A stretch of 64,000 nucleotides of DNA from Arthrobacter cryoconiti (GTDB lineage: Bacteria > Actinomycetota > Actinomycetes > Actinomycetales > Micrococcaceae). The notes beneath the pieces were generated by a model, which saw nothing but the letters and a program-made list of their open reading frames with translations, was not told the origin of the DNA and did no database searches. Position 1 is the first letter of the stretch. Each line of letters opens with the position of its first letter. This document shows positions 9,452 to 16,669 of this stretch, in pieces. A program made the translations under genes and the position numbers. The stretch is from the NCBI RefSeq assembly GCF_020905375.1, contig NZ_JAJJBU010000013.1:62001-126000 (forward strand), written 5' to 3'.

Positions 9452-10438
9452 ATGAGATTAGGCGTCCTTGATATTGGTTCCAACACGGTTCATCTGTTGC
9501 TGGTCGATGCCCGCCCCGGAGCGAAGCCGGAAGCCTATGCCTCGCATAAGCGGGCCTTGAGTCTGGTGGCGTACCTCGACGGCGACGGTAACATCACCGA
9601 CGAGGGTCAAGTTGAGCTGATCGAATTCATTTTGGAGGCATGGGAATTCGCCGCCAAGCACAAAGCCAAGGACCTGCTGGCTTTTTGTACCTCGGCCATC
9701 CGCGAATCCACCAACGGCGCCGCAGTGCTCCAGCGCGTTCAGCACGAAACAACTATCCGACTCACCGAGCTTACGGGCGACGAGGAATCCGCCATGACTT
9801 TCTTCGCTGTCCGGCGTTGGCACGGCTGGGATGCTGGCACCATCTTGAACCTTGACATTGGCGGTGGCTCCTTTGAAATTGCTCAGGGCACAAATGAACT
9901 TCCTGACGTGGCTCATTCCGTGCCACTAGGGGCTGGCAGGCTCACGCGGGACTGGTTGACCGAAGATCCGCCTACGGCCAAGAGTGTCAAGGAACTGCGC
10001 AAGCACATCAAAGCAACACTCAAGGCGCCGGTGGCCACCACACAGGCACTCGGAGCGCCCAACATTGTCACTGGCTCCTCCAAAACCTTCCGGGCGCTGG
10101 CCCGTATTACCGGGGCAGCGCCGTCGGCCATGGGGCCCTACGTCAAGCGAGAACTGCACCTCACGGATTTGGGTCTGTGGAGCCAGCGGCTCTCGGCAAT
10201 GTCCTCCGCGGATCGTCTGCATCTGCCAGGGGTGTCCATGGCGCGCGCCAAGCAGGTGCTGGCCGGCGCCCTGGTCGCGCAAAGTGCCTTGGAGATGTTC
10301 AAAGTCCAGTCCATGCAGATTAGCCCCTGGGCGCTGCGTGAGGGACTGATTTTGCGAAGGCTGGACCAACTGGTCTTTGACGGCCCCCTGGATCCGCCCG
10401 CGCACGTGGGAAAACTTACCAACTCGGCAGCAAGCTAG
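9452..10438 (+). CDS. Ppx/GppA-family exopolyphosphatase/pppGpp phosphohydrolase
   Basis: The 328-residue protein starts with the ASKHA-fold phosphate motif LGVLDIGSNTVHLLLVDA, then has FCTSAIRES and the second phosphate motif NLDIGGGSFEIA, which identify the Ppx/GppA family. At about 330 residues it is the short actinobacterial form (like Ppx1 of Mycobacterium) that lacks the C-terminal HD-like domain. It acts on inorganic polyphosphate or related substrates in the cytoplasm. The start is ATG 9452: the upstream open frame overlaps the end of topA, and an AATAAT -10-like element six bases upstream suggests a leaderless transcript. The next gene begins directly after its stop. Confidence 0.92.
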   Translation: MRLGVLDIGSNTVHLLLVDARPGAKPEAYASHKRALSLVAYLDGDGNITDEGQVELIEFILEAWEFAAKHKAKDLLAFCTSAIRESTNGAAVLQRVQHETTIRLTELTGDEESAMTFFAVRRWHGWDAGTILNLDIGGGSFEIAQGTNELPDVAHSVPLGAGRLTRDWLTEDPPTAKSVKELRKHIKATLKAPVATTQALGAPNIVTGSSKTFRALARITGAAPSAMGPYVKRELHLTDLGLWSQRLSAMSSADRLHLPGVSMARAKQVLAGALVAQSALEMFKVQSMQISPWALREGLILRRLDQLVFDGPLDPPAHVGKLTNSAAS

Positions 10439-10444
10439 GTGAAT

Positions 10445-11320
10445 ATGGATAACTCAGAAACCAGTTCCGGCCAGAACCAAGAACCTGGATCGAAAAATGA
10501 TCCGCTTCCGAAGCCCTCTGATGGACCCAAACGCCACATTCCAGTGGCCTTGTCCACGGCCTCCGTCTACCCGCTATCCGTGCACGATGGTTTTGCGGTG
10601 GCTGCAGACCTGGGCTACGACGGCGTCGAGGTTTTAGTGACGCACAACGGTGACAGTCAGGATTCCCGGGCCCTGAACCAGCTGGCCGAACGCTACAACC
10701 AGCCGATTTTAGCGATCCATGCCCCTACACTGCTGCTCACCCAGCAGGTCTGGGGCAGCGCCTGGAACAAAGTCCAGCGTTCGGCGCAAATGGCCGTGGA
10801 CGTAGGCGCTGACGTGGTGGTGGTGCATCCACCATTCCGCTGGCAAAACGACTATGCGGAAACTTTTGCCCAAGGCGTGCGTGACATTGCCGATGCCTTC
10901 GAAATCCGCATTGCCGTGGAGAACATGTACCCGTGGAGGTTGCGCGGGCGTGAAGCCTTGGCCTACCTGCCACACTGGGACCCGGTGCCACAGGATTACA
11001 AAGATGTCACCTGGGACTTTTCCCATGCGGCCACAGCTGACGCGTCCAGTTTGGACGCCGTGAAGGCGCTGGGGTCCCGGCTACGGCACATCCACCTCAC
11101 CGATGGCACCTCACCATCCACTAAGGATCAGCATTTGATCCCTGGGCACGGAACTCAAGAATGCGTAGAAGTGCTCCAACACGTGGCTAATAGTGGCTTT
11201 GACGGGGCCGTGGTAGCTGAGATTTCAACGCGCAAGGCCAAGGGGGCCGGACAGCGCGAGGAATGGCTCGCCGAGACCCTTGAGTTTGCTCGAGTGCATT
11301 TGGGGCAGACGGTCAGCTAA
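10445..11320 (+). CDS. Sugar phosphate isomerase/epimerase-like TIM-barrel protein
   Basis: The roughly 291-residue protein resembles the xylose isomerase-like/AP endonuclease 2 TIM-barrel family. Visible features are the first strand VALSTASVYPLSVHDGF, the segment GYDGVEVLVTHNGDSQD, metal-ligand-type residues in VVVHPPFRW, AVENMYPW and WDFSHAATAD, and the late motif RHIHLTDGT. The first 30 residues are polar and low-complexity. The physiological substrate is unknown. In actinobacteria this gene commonly sits between ppx and proC, as here. The start is ambiguous between GTG 10439, which directly follows the Ppx stop, and ATG 10445, which has AGGTG just before it. Confidence 0.85.
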   Translation: MDNSETSSGQNQEPGSKNDPLPKPSDGPKRHIPVALSTASVYPLSVHDGFAVAADLGYDGVEVLVTHNGDSQDSRALNQLAERYNQPILAIHAPTLLLTQQVWGSAWNKVQRSAQMAVDVGADVVVVHPPFRWQNDYAETFAQGVRDIADAFEIRIAVENMYPWRLRGREALAYLPHWDPVPQDYKDVTWDFSHAATADASSLDAVKALGSRLRHIHLTDGTSPSTKDQHLIPGHGTQECVEVLQHVANSGFDGAVVAEISTRKAKGAGQREEWLAETLEFARVHLGQTVS

Positions 11321-11364
11321 GGGCTTTTCTTTTCTAAGTGCTTGTCTTCACGTCGCGGAGTGAT

Positions 11365-11485
11365 TAAATGCGAAACCGCCGGAGGTAGCTGCCAGCGGAT
11401 GGGGGATCACTGGCGAGTTCTCCGACGGTTTGACTGGTCTTCAGGACAAGACCAGTCCGATCATCACTCGCACCCTTATGAGGTA
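11365..11485 (-). ncRNA. Candidate small RNA A with C-rich terminator loop
   Basis: On the minus strand a TAGTAT -10 element (11492-11497) is followed six bases later by a predicted start at 11485. The 5' end contains TACCTCAT, three variable bases, then GGTGCGAGTGATGA. A perfect 10-bp hairpin follows (11432-11457), and then a long terminator-like hairpin (11376-11428) whose loop carries CCCCC, ending in a T-containing tail. The total is about 121 nt. The same order of elements recurs in candidate B, 221 bp away. An in-frame ATG (11464) would encode only seven residues. No long ORF explains the conservation between the two copies. Confidence 0.5.
11376..11428 (-). terminator. Terminator-like hairpin of candidate RNA A
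   Basis: The outer arms 11376-11384 and 11420-11428 pair with one mismatch. The inner arms GCCAG (11391-11395) and CTGGC (11410-11414) pair perfectly. The loop on the RNA sense contains CCCCC. On the minus strand the hairpin is followed by TTTCGCATTT, a weak U tract. It could also act as the convergent terminator for the isomerase-like gene upstream. Confidence 0.45.
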
Positions 11486-11491
11486 CTTAAA

Positions 11492-11497
11492 ATACTA
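11492..11497 (-). promoter_or_regulatory. -10 element of candidate RNA A
   Basis: TAGTAT on the minus strand lies exactly six bases before the conserved TACCTCAT start. The matching element in copy B is TAGAGT at the same distance. No convincing -35 box is visible. Confidence 0.4.
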
Positions 11498-11586
11498 AGA
11501 CCTTTATGTGGGAAGAGCCGGGGTGTTAGCTGTGCGTTTGCTGTTAGATTGTGCGGCGGCTTCCACAGCTGGAAAGAAAAGGCCCG

Positions 11587-11706
11587 AAAACGAGAAACGC
11601 CGGAAGCAATACCAGGCGTTGGGGGGAATGCCTGGCGTGCTTCCGGCGTCTGGCTAGGCGTTGTCACCAACTCCTAAGCCTTCATCACTCGCACCTCCAT
11701 GAGGTA
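11587..11706 (-). ncRNA. Candidate small RNA B with C-rich terminator loop
   Basis: This second copy has the same architecture as candidate A. TAGAGT (11713-11718) stands six bases before a predicted start at 11706, then TACCTCAT, GGAGGTGCGAGTGATGA, and a short hairpin with a GTGA tetraloop (GTTG/CAAC plus AGGC/GCCT arms). A strong terminator hairpin (11597-11649) follows, with CCCCCC in its loop and a TTTCTCGTTTTC tail. It is about 120 nt long. The perfect Shine-Dalgarno-like GGAGGTG is followed by ATG-AAG-GCT-TAG, a three-residue ORF. The C-rich loop recalls the actinobacterial 6C RNA family, but only one such loop is present here. Confidence 0.55.
11597..11649 (-). terminator. Rho-independent terminator of candidate RNA B
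   Basis: A perfect 12-bp outer stem (11597-11608 with 11638-11649) and an inner stem CCAGGC/GCCTGG enclose a loop with six C residues in the minus-strand sense. A T-rich tail follows on the minus strand only, which gives the direction. It is the clearest intrinsic terminator in this gap. Confidence 0.65.
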
Positions 11707-11712
11707 GTTATG

Positions 11713-11718
11713 ACTCTA
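11713..11718 (-). promoter_or_regulatory. -10 element of candidate RNA B
   Basis: TAGAGT on the minus strand lies six bases before the conserved TACCTCAT block. Its spacing matches the TAGTAT element of copy A. Confidence 0.4.
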
Positions 11719-11861
11719 GGGGGACACTCTGGACATAGGCCCCGGTCCTGCTGGGAAATAGCTGACAACCCTGTCCCGTGCGGTACTGCACGTGTTCTTC
11801 TGCTGGCATCGTGTTCTCTTCGCAGCTTGCATGCGCAGGCTCGGGGAAGAAAGATAGGGGC

Positions 11862-12698
11862 ATGAGCAAAAAAACTGTATTTCTAGGTTGCGGGTCAATG
11901 GGTGAGGCTATTTTGACTGGCTTATTGGCTGCTGGGACCCCGCCGCAAAGTGTGTACGTTACCGTGCGCAGGGCCGAACGGGCACAAGAACTGGCCCAAC
12001 GGCACGGTGTTACGGCACTGGCCCAGAACGAGGACAGCAACTCCAATACGGATGCGGTAATGGGCGCTGACGTTGTCATCCTCGGGGTCAAGCCTGTGGG
12101 CATTGCGGGGCTGTGCCGAGAAATTGCCGACCATCTAGAACCGACGGCCGTGGTGATCAGCGTTGCGGCGGCAGTTTCACTGGCGCAGCTAGAAGGCGCT
12201 CTCAAACCGGGTCAGGCGGTGGTGCGCTCAATGCCGAACACGCCGTTGAAAGTCGGCCGTGGTGTGGTGGCTCTCTCTGGAGGCAGTCATGTTGACGAGT
12301 CGGCGCTTTCTGCAGCACACCAGGTTTTTGATGGTTCCGGAGTGGTACTGGACGTGCCCGAAGAACAGCAGAATGCCGTCTCGGCAATCAGTGGATCCGG
12401 TCCTGCTTATGTGTTTTATTTGGCAGAAGCCATGGCTGCCGCGGCCCGAGACTTTGGCCTCTCGCCGGAAGTTGCTGGCGTGCTGGCCCGGGAAACCGTT
12501 GCTGGTGCGGGACTTATGCTTGCCGAACCGGGTGCAGATCCTGCAAACTTGCGTCGGGCCGTGACGAGTCCCCATGGCACGACCGAGCAGGCAATTGCCA
12601 GCTTCGAACATCAAGGATTGCCAAACATGGTGCTGGTAGCGGCCAAAGCTGCCGCGTCGAGGGCCGCCGAGATGACGGGCGAGCTCGCCTCAGCCTAA
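11862..12698 (+). CDS. proC: Pyrroline-5-carboxylate reductase
   Basis: The 278-residue protein catalyses the last step of proline synthesis, NAD(P)H-dependent reduction of pyrroline-5-carboxylate. It has the N-terminal Rossmann motif VFLGCGSMGEAI, the family phrase RSMPNTPLKVGRGV, and the C-terminal signature SAISGSGPAYVFYLAEAM with VAGAGLML. Length is normal for ProC. I use ATG 11862 although the frame stays open to 11778, because the family starts a few residues before the Rossmann strand. The gene ends convergently with the alkyltransferase operon, 49 bp apart. Confidence 0.95.
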   Translation: MSKKTVFLGCGSMGEAILTGLLAAGTPPQSVYVTVRRAERAQELAQRHGVTALAQNEDSNSNTDAVMGADVVILGVKPVGIAGLCREIADHLEPTAVVISVAAAVSLAQLEGALKPGQAVVRSMPNTPLKVGRGVVALSGGSHVDESALSAAHQVFDGSGVVLDVPEEQQNAVSAISGSGPAYVFYLAEAMAAAARDFGLSPEVAGVLARETVAGAGLMLAEPGADPANLRRAVTSPHGTTEQAIASFEHQGLPNMVLVAAKAAASRAAEMTGELASA

Positions 12699-12747
12699 CG
12701 GGCAACCCTAACTTGCAAGCCAAACCTGCAACCGGAGGCGCCAGGGC

Positions 12748-13386
12748 TCAGACTGCTTCCAAGCTCAGCAATAGCGCCTTTGCCTCCGGGCCACCCAAAT
12801 ATGCTCCCTGCGACCCGTCTGAGCGGATGACGCGATGGCACGGGACCACTACCGGTAGGGGGTTACGAGCGCAAGCTGTCCCCACGGCACGCACTGCCCG
12901 TGGGCTACTCGTTAAGGCTGCGACGGCGGAGTAACTGGCTGTGGAGCCGTATTCAATCTCGTGCAAGTGGGTGAGGACCTCATACCGAAAGCCGCTGGCC
13001 AGCCGGAAGTCCAATGGCAGGTCAAAAGTGTGTCGTGTATGGGCGAAATACTCCTCGAATTCCCGGGCCGCGGCATCCAGCCGTGCGGGCGCGTGCAGGA
13101 TCCGTGGACTGATGGACTCGGCAAGTTCGGCTAGTACGGTGTCGTGCCCTTCCACGGAGAAGGCCACCCGCACCAGCCCCACCTCCGTGGCGACCAGCAG
13201 CAGCGGTCCAACAGGGGAATCGATCGATCTATACGCCACGTCCACCAATCCATGAGCTTGCGCCGCGCCGCGCAGCACGCCGCTTAGGCGCACGAGTGTT
13301 GCGGCCTCATCCGCGGCGACGGCTTCTAAGCCGGCGTTCAGGGGCTGCAGCGCGTGCATGCTTCGTTCAGCTCTTGTCATCATCAT
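12748..13386 (-). CDS. Methylated-DNA-protein cysteine methyltransferase (Ogt-like) with N-terminal extension
   Basis: The 212-residue protein has a C-terminal Ogt/MGMT domain with the alkyl-acceptor Cys183 in VVVPCHRVIRSDGS and the GSTASYSAVAAL helix-turn-helix region. It should remove O6-alkyl groups from guanine by a suicidal transfer to the cysteine. The first ~45 residues, before VDVAYRSIDSPVGPLL where Ogt proteins usually begin, are an alpha-helix-prone extension of unknown function. Translation begins within the end of the sigma-factor gene (20-bp overlap, three consecutive ATG codons), so the two are coupled. It is the third gene of the alkyltransferase-sigma-alkyltransferase operon. 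Confidence 0.88.
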   Translation of the reverse strand: MMMTRAERSMHALQPLNAGLEAVAADEAATLVRLSGVLRGAAQAHGLVDVAYRSIDSPVGPLLLVATEVGLVRVAFSVEGHDTVLAELAESISPRILHAPARLDAAAREFEEYFAHTRHTFDLPLDFRLASGFRYEVLTHLHEIEYGSTASYSAVAALTSSPRAVRAVGTACARNPLPVVVPCHRVIRSDGSQGAYLGGPEAKALLLSLEAV

Positions 13387-13903
13387 CGAACCCCTTCCAG
13401 GGTGCTAAAAGGGTGCGCAGCGATTTCATGCCATCTGCACCAGCTCTGCGCGCGGCGGCCTCGGTGCCGCCCAGCAGTTCTGCCACGTCGGCATACGGCA
13501 ACCCTGCCAAGTGGTGGTAAGCCACAGCGTGCCGGCGCTTGTTCGGCAGCAGAGCCAGCGCGGCCCATACCGCCTGGGCCATTTCCGCGCTTTCGACAGC
13601 GCCTATCACCGCGTCGGTGCCCGAGGCGGTGTGGTTCGGGAGAAGATCCGCAACGCCGCCCACTGGAACGGGGAGCGTTGCGATGCGGCGGTGATGGTCC
13701 ATGGCCTTATTCCGGGTGATCGTAATGAGCCATGCCTGGACGTTTTTGACGTCGGTGCGTGGGTATGCGCGAAGGGCCGCCAGAAACGTTTCCTGCCAGA
13801 CGTCGTCGGCGTCTTGGACTCCTACCAGAGCGCGGGCGACCCGCAGCACTGATGCGCCATGACGGGAAATAAGTACCTCAAAGGGAAGCTTGGCAGCTGT
13901 CAC
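13367..13903 (-). CDS. ECF-type RNA polymerase sigma factor
   Basis: The 178-residue protein has a sigma-70 region 2 (RHGASVLRVARALVG, then DADDVWQETFLAALR and VQAWLITITRNKAMDHHRR) and a region 4 helix-turn-helix (LALLPNKRRHAVAYHHLAG, then YADVAELLGGTEAAARR). It lacks regions 1 and 3, as expected for ECF sigma factors. No separate anti-sigma gene is adjacent. I start at GTG 13903: upstream codons in this frame lie within the preceding ogt gene and look non-coding. It lies 8 bp after one alkyltransferase gene and overlaps the next, suggesting a role in the alkylation-damage response. That role is inferred from context only. Confidence 0.88.
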   Translation of the reverse strand: MTAAKLPFEVLISRHGASVLRVARALVGVQDADDVWQETFLAALRAYPRTDVKNVQAWLITITRNKAMDHHRRIATLPVPVGGVADLLPNHTASGTDAVIGAVESAEMAQAVWAALALLPNKRRHAVAYHHLAGLPYADVAELLGGTEAAARRAGADGMKSLRTLLAPWKGFDDDDKS

Positions 13904-13911
13904 AGTCGAAC

Positions 13912-14421
13912 CTAAAACAAAGCTTCGGTGTGGGTGCGAGTTGGGTTTTCGCGTTCGAGCAGAAATTGTTTGCGAGCAAGCGCGCCGGCATAACCCACCA
14001 GGGAACCGTCGGCGCCAACCACACGATGACACGGGACAATGATGCTGATCGGGTTGCGCGCATTGGCCGAACCTACCGCCTGGGCCATGGAACGGTCCCC
14101 TAGCATTTCTGCCAGGTCCGCATACGTGCGCAGTTCCCCATAGGGAATGCTCGTCAACGCTTTCCAAACGCGGTGCGCGAAGGCGCTACCAACTGGTGCC
14201 AGGGGGAGAGAGAAAACTTGGCGGGAACCGGCAAAGTATTCGCCTAGCTGTTCTGCTGCTGCGGTGAGCACGGCGGAAGAAGAAACATCGAGGCACTCGC
14301 CCAGAGCGTCCGAGGCTGGCCGTCGCTTGTGCTCAGCCATGTACACGGCGGCCAGCCCGGCGTCGTTCTCCACTGCTGTCAGTAAGCCAATGGGTGAGTC
14401 AAAGATGGTGTGCGCTCTCAT
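13912..14421 (-). CDS. Methylated-DNA-protein cysteine methyltransferase (Ogt)
   Basis: The 169-residue protein is a standard Ogt-type DNA repair alkyltransferase: DSPIGLLTAVENDAG near the start, PYGELRTYADLAEMLG for the DNA-binding helix-turn-helix, and the acceptor Cys131 in IIVPCHRVVGADGS. It repairs O6-alkylguanine directly. Two in-frame ATG codons exist. I prefer 14421, which has GGAG eight to nine bases upstream, over 14436. It is the first gene of a three-gene operon with an ECF sigma factor and a second, extended alkyltransferase. Confidence 0.93.
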   Translation of the reverse strand: MRAHTIFDSPIGLLTAVENDAGLAAVYMAEHKRRPASDALGECLDVSSSAVLTAAAEQLGEYFAGSRQVFSLPLAPVGSAFAHRVWKALTSIPYGELRTYADLAEMLGDRSMAQAVGSANARNPISIIVPCHRVVGADGSLVGYAGALARKQFLLERENPTRTHTEALF

Positions 14422-14486
14422 GAATTTTCTCTCCATGCCCTGTAGACGCGTACCGCCGCGTTTGTGTGAGGAACCCGGCCGTGAAA

Positions 14487-15173
14487 TCAGGGACGCGAGG
14501 CGAAGCGTTCGAGTAGATCGACGTAGCCGGAGACAATGAGCATGTCCCTGCTGGAGACGCGGGTGCCCGGTTGGGCGTAGGTGAAGTCTTCGCCCGGCGA
14601 TTTCACGCCCACCACTGTGACACCGTATTTGGAGCGCACCTTGGACTCCTCAAGGGTGAATCCCTGGGTCTCTTTCGGTGGATACATCTTTACGATGGCA
14701 AAGTCGTCGTCGAATTCGATGAAGTCCAGCATGCGACCACCCACCAGGTGAGCTGCGCGCACACCGGCGTCTGCTTCCGGGTAAATGACGTGGTTGGCAC
14801 CAATGCGGGTCAGGATTTTCCCGTGTGACTGTGTGATGGCCTTGACCCACAAATGGGCGATTCCCAAATCAACCAGATTCACCGTAATTAGCACACTGGA
14901 CTCAATGGATGTGCCCACCCCGACGACGGCGGAGCTAAAGTCCTGGGCTCCCAGTTGGCGCAGAGCGTCAATATTGGTGGCGTCTGCCTCCACCACGTGG
15001 GTCAGCACACCAGCCCACTTTTGCACCAGTGCAGGGTCACGTTCAATGGCTAACACCTCGCGTCCCTGCTTGACTAGTTGGTGCGCAGTGGCGGCACCAA
15101 AACGGCCCAGGCCAATCACCAAGACAGGCGCGTTGTGTGGTGGACGGTCGTTGGAACTCAATTTGTCAGCCAA
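14487..15173 (-). CDS. TrkA/KtrA-type potassium uptake regulatory protein
   Basis: The 228-residue protein has an RCK_N Rossmann domain beginning APVLVIGLGRFGAATAHQL and a C-terminal RCK_C/TrkA_C domain (about residues 140-220). It should form the cytoplasmic nucleotide-gated ring under the TrkH-like channel encoded just upstream. The most likely start is TTG 15173, which overlaps the end of trkH by 8 bp and has an AAGAGAGG ribosome-binding site. The longer open frame lies inside trkH. Overlap and order indicate a trkH-trkA operon. Confidence 0.92.
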   Translation of the reverse strand: MADKLSSNDRPPHNAPVLVIGLGRFGAATAHQLVKQGREVLAIERDPALVQKWAGVLTHVVEADATNIDALRQLGAQDFSSAVVGVGTSIESSVLITVNLVDLGIAHLWVKAITQSHGKILTRIGANHVIYPEADAGVRAAHLVGGRMLDFIEFDDDFAIVKMYPPKETQGFTLEESKVRSKYGVTVVGVKSPGEDFTYAQPGTRVSSRDMLIVSGYVDLLERFASRP

Positions 15174-16572
15174 TGATGGGCCTCTCTTCCGGGTAGTGGT
15201 ACAGCTGGCGGCGTTGGCGCAGGGCCAACGCCGAGGCAAGCGTGATGGAGCCCACGCGGCCCATGAACATCATGGCGCTCAGAACATAAACACCTGAGGG
15301 TGGTAATTCAGAGCTCAGCCCAGTACTCAGGCCCACTGTTGCGAAAGCAGAAATAGTATCGAAAAGGACTCTATCCAACGGCTGGCCACTGATGGCCAGC
15401 AGCAGTCCACAGGCAACGGCAACTAACGTAGCGCCCATCATGATCACGGAGATGGCCACCCGCATGGTGCCTTGGGGGATGGTACGTCCGTGAATTTTAA
15501 CGTCGTTGTCTCCGCGTGCCTCAGCCACGATCGCCAAAAACATCACAGCTAAGGTGGTGACCTTGATACCGCCGGCCGTGGATGCCGAACCGCCACCCAC
15601 AAACATCAGCGCGTCCGTGAGCAGCATCGTGGATGAATGCATGGCGTTCATATCCACCAGGTTGAAGCCCAAAGATCGGGTCATGACGGAGGCAAAAAGC
15701 GAGTGGGTGATCTTATCCCCCACGCTCATTGTGCCGATCGTGGCGGAGTTGGTCCACTCCATGGCACCCCACGCGACGGCGCCGGCGACAAGGAGCATGA
15801 GAGAAACTTCGACGGTGAGTTTGGCGTGCAGCGTCCACTTTTTGAACTTAAATCCAGTGACTAGGATCACCATCAGTACGGGGAACCCCAGACTGCCGAT
15901 GAATCCGCCAATCATGAGCGGAACCAAAATCCATAGGTCCGCCTCGTAGGGGACGACGCCGTCGGAATGGGGTGTGAAGCCGGCGTTGTTGAAAGCGGAG
16001 ATGGAATAGAACGTGGCATGCCAGATGGCCTCCGGCAGGGATTCGCCGAGGACTAAAAATCGGGGAGCCAAAGCCAGCGCAAGGATTATCTCAATTGCTA
16101 CAGAGGTACTGATGACTATCCGCAGTAGGGTACCGACTTCCCCCAGCCGGCCGGCATTCAGGGCTTCCTGGGCGATCAGCTTGCCCCGCACGCCAAGGCG
16201 CTTGCTGACCATCAAAGACATCAGGGACGCCAAGGTTAGGATGCCTAACCCGCCAACAAAGATGCCGATCAGAATGATCAGCTGACCGAAAAATGACCAG
16301 TGCAGGGCGGTGGAGACGGTAGTTAGTCCAGTGACACACACGGCAGAGGTGGCGGTGAACAGCGCATCGTGGAAGGCCGTGGCGTGGCCGTCCCGAGCCG
16401 ACATAGGCAAGGTCAGCGCCAGCGTGAAGGACAGGATTACGAGGGCGAAGACGATCAGGGCTAAGCGTGCCGGGGAGCTGTTAGCGACCTTGTCCACAAA
16501 GTCACGAGCCGTGAACGCCAGGGCTAAGGGCCAGCGATGCTCCGTGCCCGGGAGGGTATTTTTACTGGCCAA
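15166..16572 (-). CDS. TrkH/KtrB-type potassium transporter membrane subunit
   Basis: This polytopic membrane protein of about 468 residues has the four pore-loop repeats of the SKT family: SAVCVTGLTTV, SAFNNAGFTPHSDG, TRSLGFNLVDM with GGGSASTAGGIKVTT, and SAFATVGLSTGLSSEL. It mediates potassium uptake together with the adjacent TrkA-type subunit. Its start is uncertain: the frame stays open to 17130, across the divergent acuC gene. Family members begin about 20 residues before DFVDKVANSSPARLAL, which points to TTG 16572, with AGGAGG 12-16 bases upstream. Confidence 0.9.
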   Translation of the reverse strand: MASKNTLPGTEHRWPLALAFTARDFVDKVANSSPARLALIVFALVILSFTLALTLPMSARDGHATAFHDALFTATSAVCVTGLTTVSTALHWSFFGQLIILIGIFVGGLGILTLASLMSLMVSKRLGVRGKLIAQEALNAGRLGEVGTLLRIVISTSVAIEIILALALAPRFLVLGESLPEAIWHATFYSISAFNNAGFTPHSDGVVPYEADLWILVPLMIGGFIGSLGFPVLMVILVTGFKFKKWTLHAKLTVEVSLMLLVAGAVAWGAMEWTNSATIGTMSVGDKITHSLFASVMTRSLGFNLVDMNAMHSSTMLLTDALMFVGGGSASTAGGIKVTTLAVMFLAIVAEARGDNDVKIHGRTIPQGTMRVAISVIMMGATLVAVACGLLLAISGQPLDRVLFDTISAFATVGLSTGLSSELPPSGVYVLSAMMFMGRVGSITLASALALRQRRQLYHYPEERPIIG

Positions 16573-16656
16573 CGTTCGTGCTGCCCTCCTGCCCGTGATG
16601 AATGAGTCAAAATTTTGTTCCGGACTGCCGATAACGCAAAGTGGCCCCGAGTTCGA

Positions 16657-16662
16657 TAGCCT
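16657..16662 (+). promoter_or_regulatory. -10 element of a leaderless promoter (acuC-like gene)
   Basis: TAGCCT is followed by seven bases and the ATG at 16670. It lies in the intergenic region shared with the divergent trkH gene. Confidence 0.55.
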
Positions 16663-16669
16663 GTGATGG

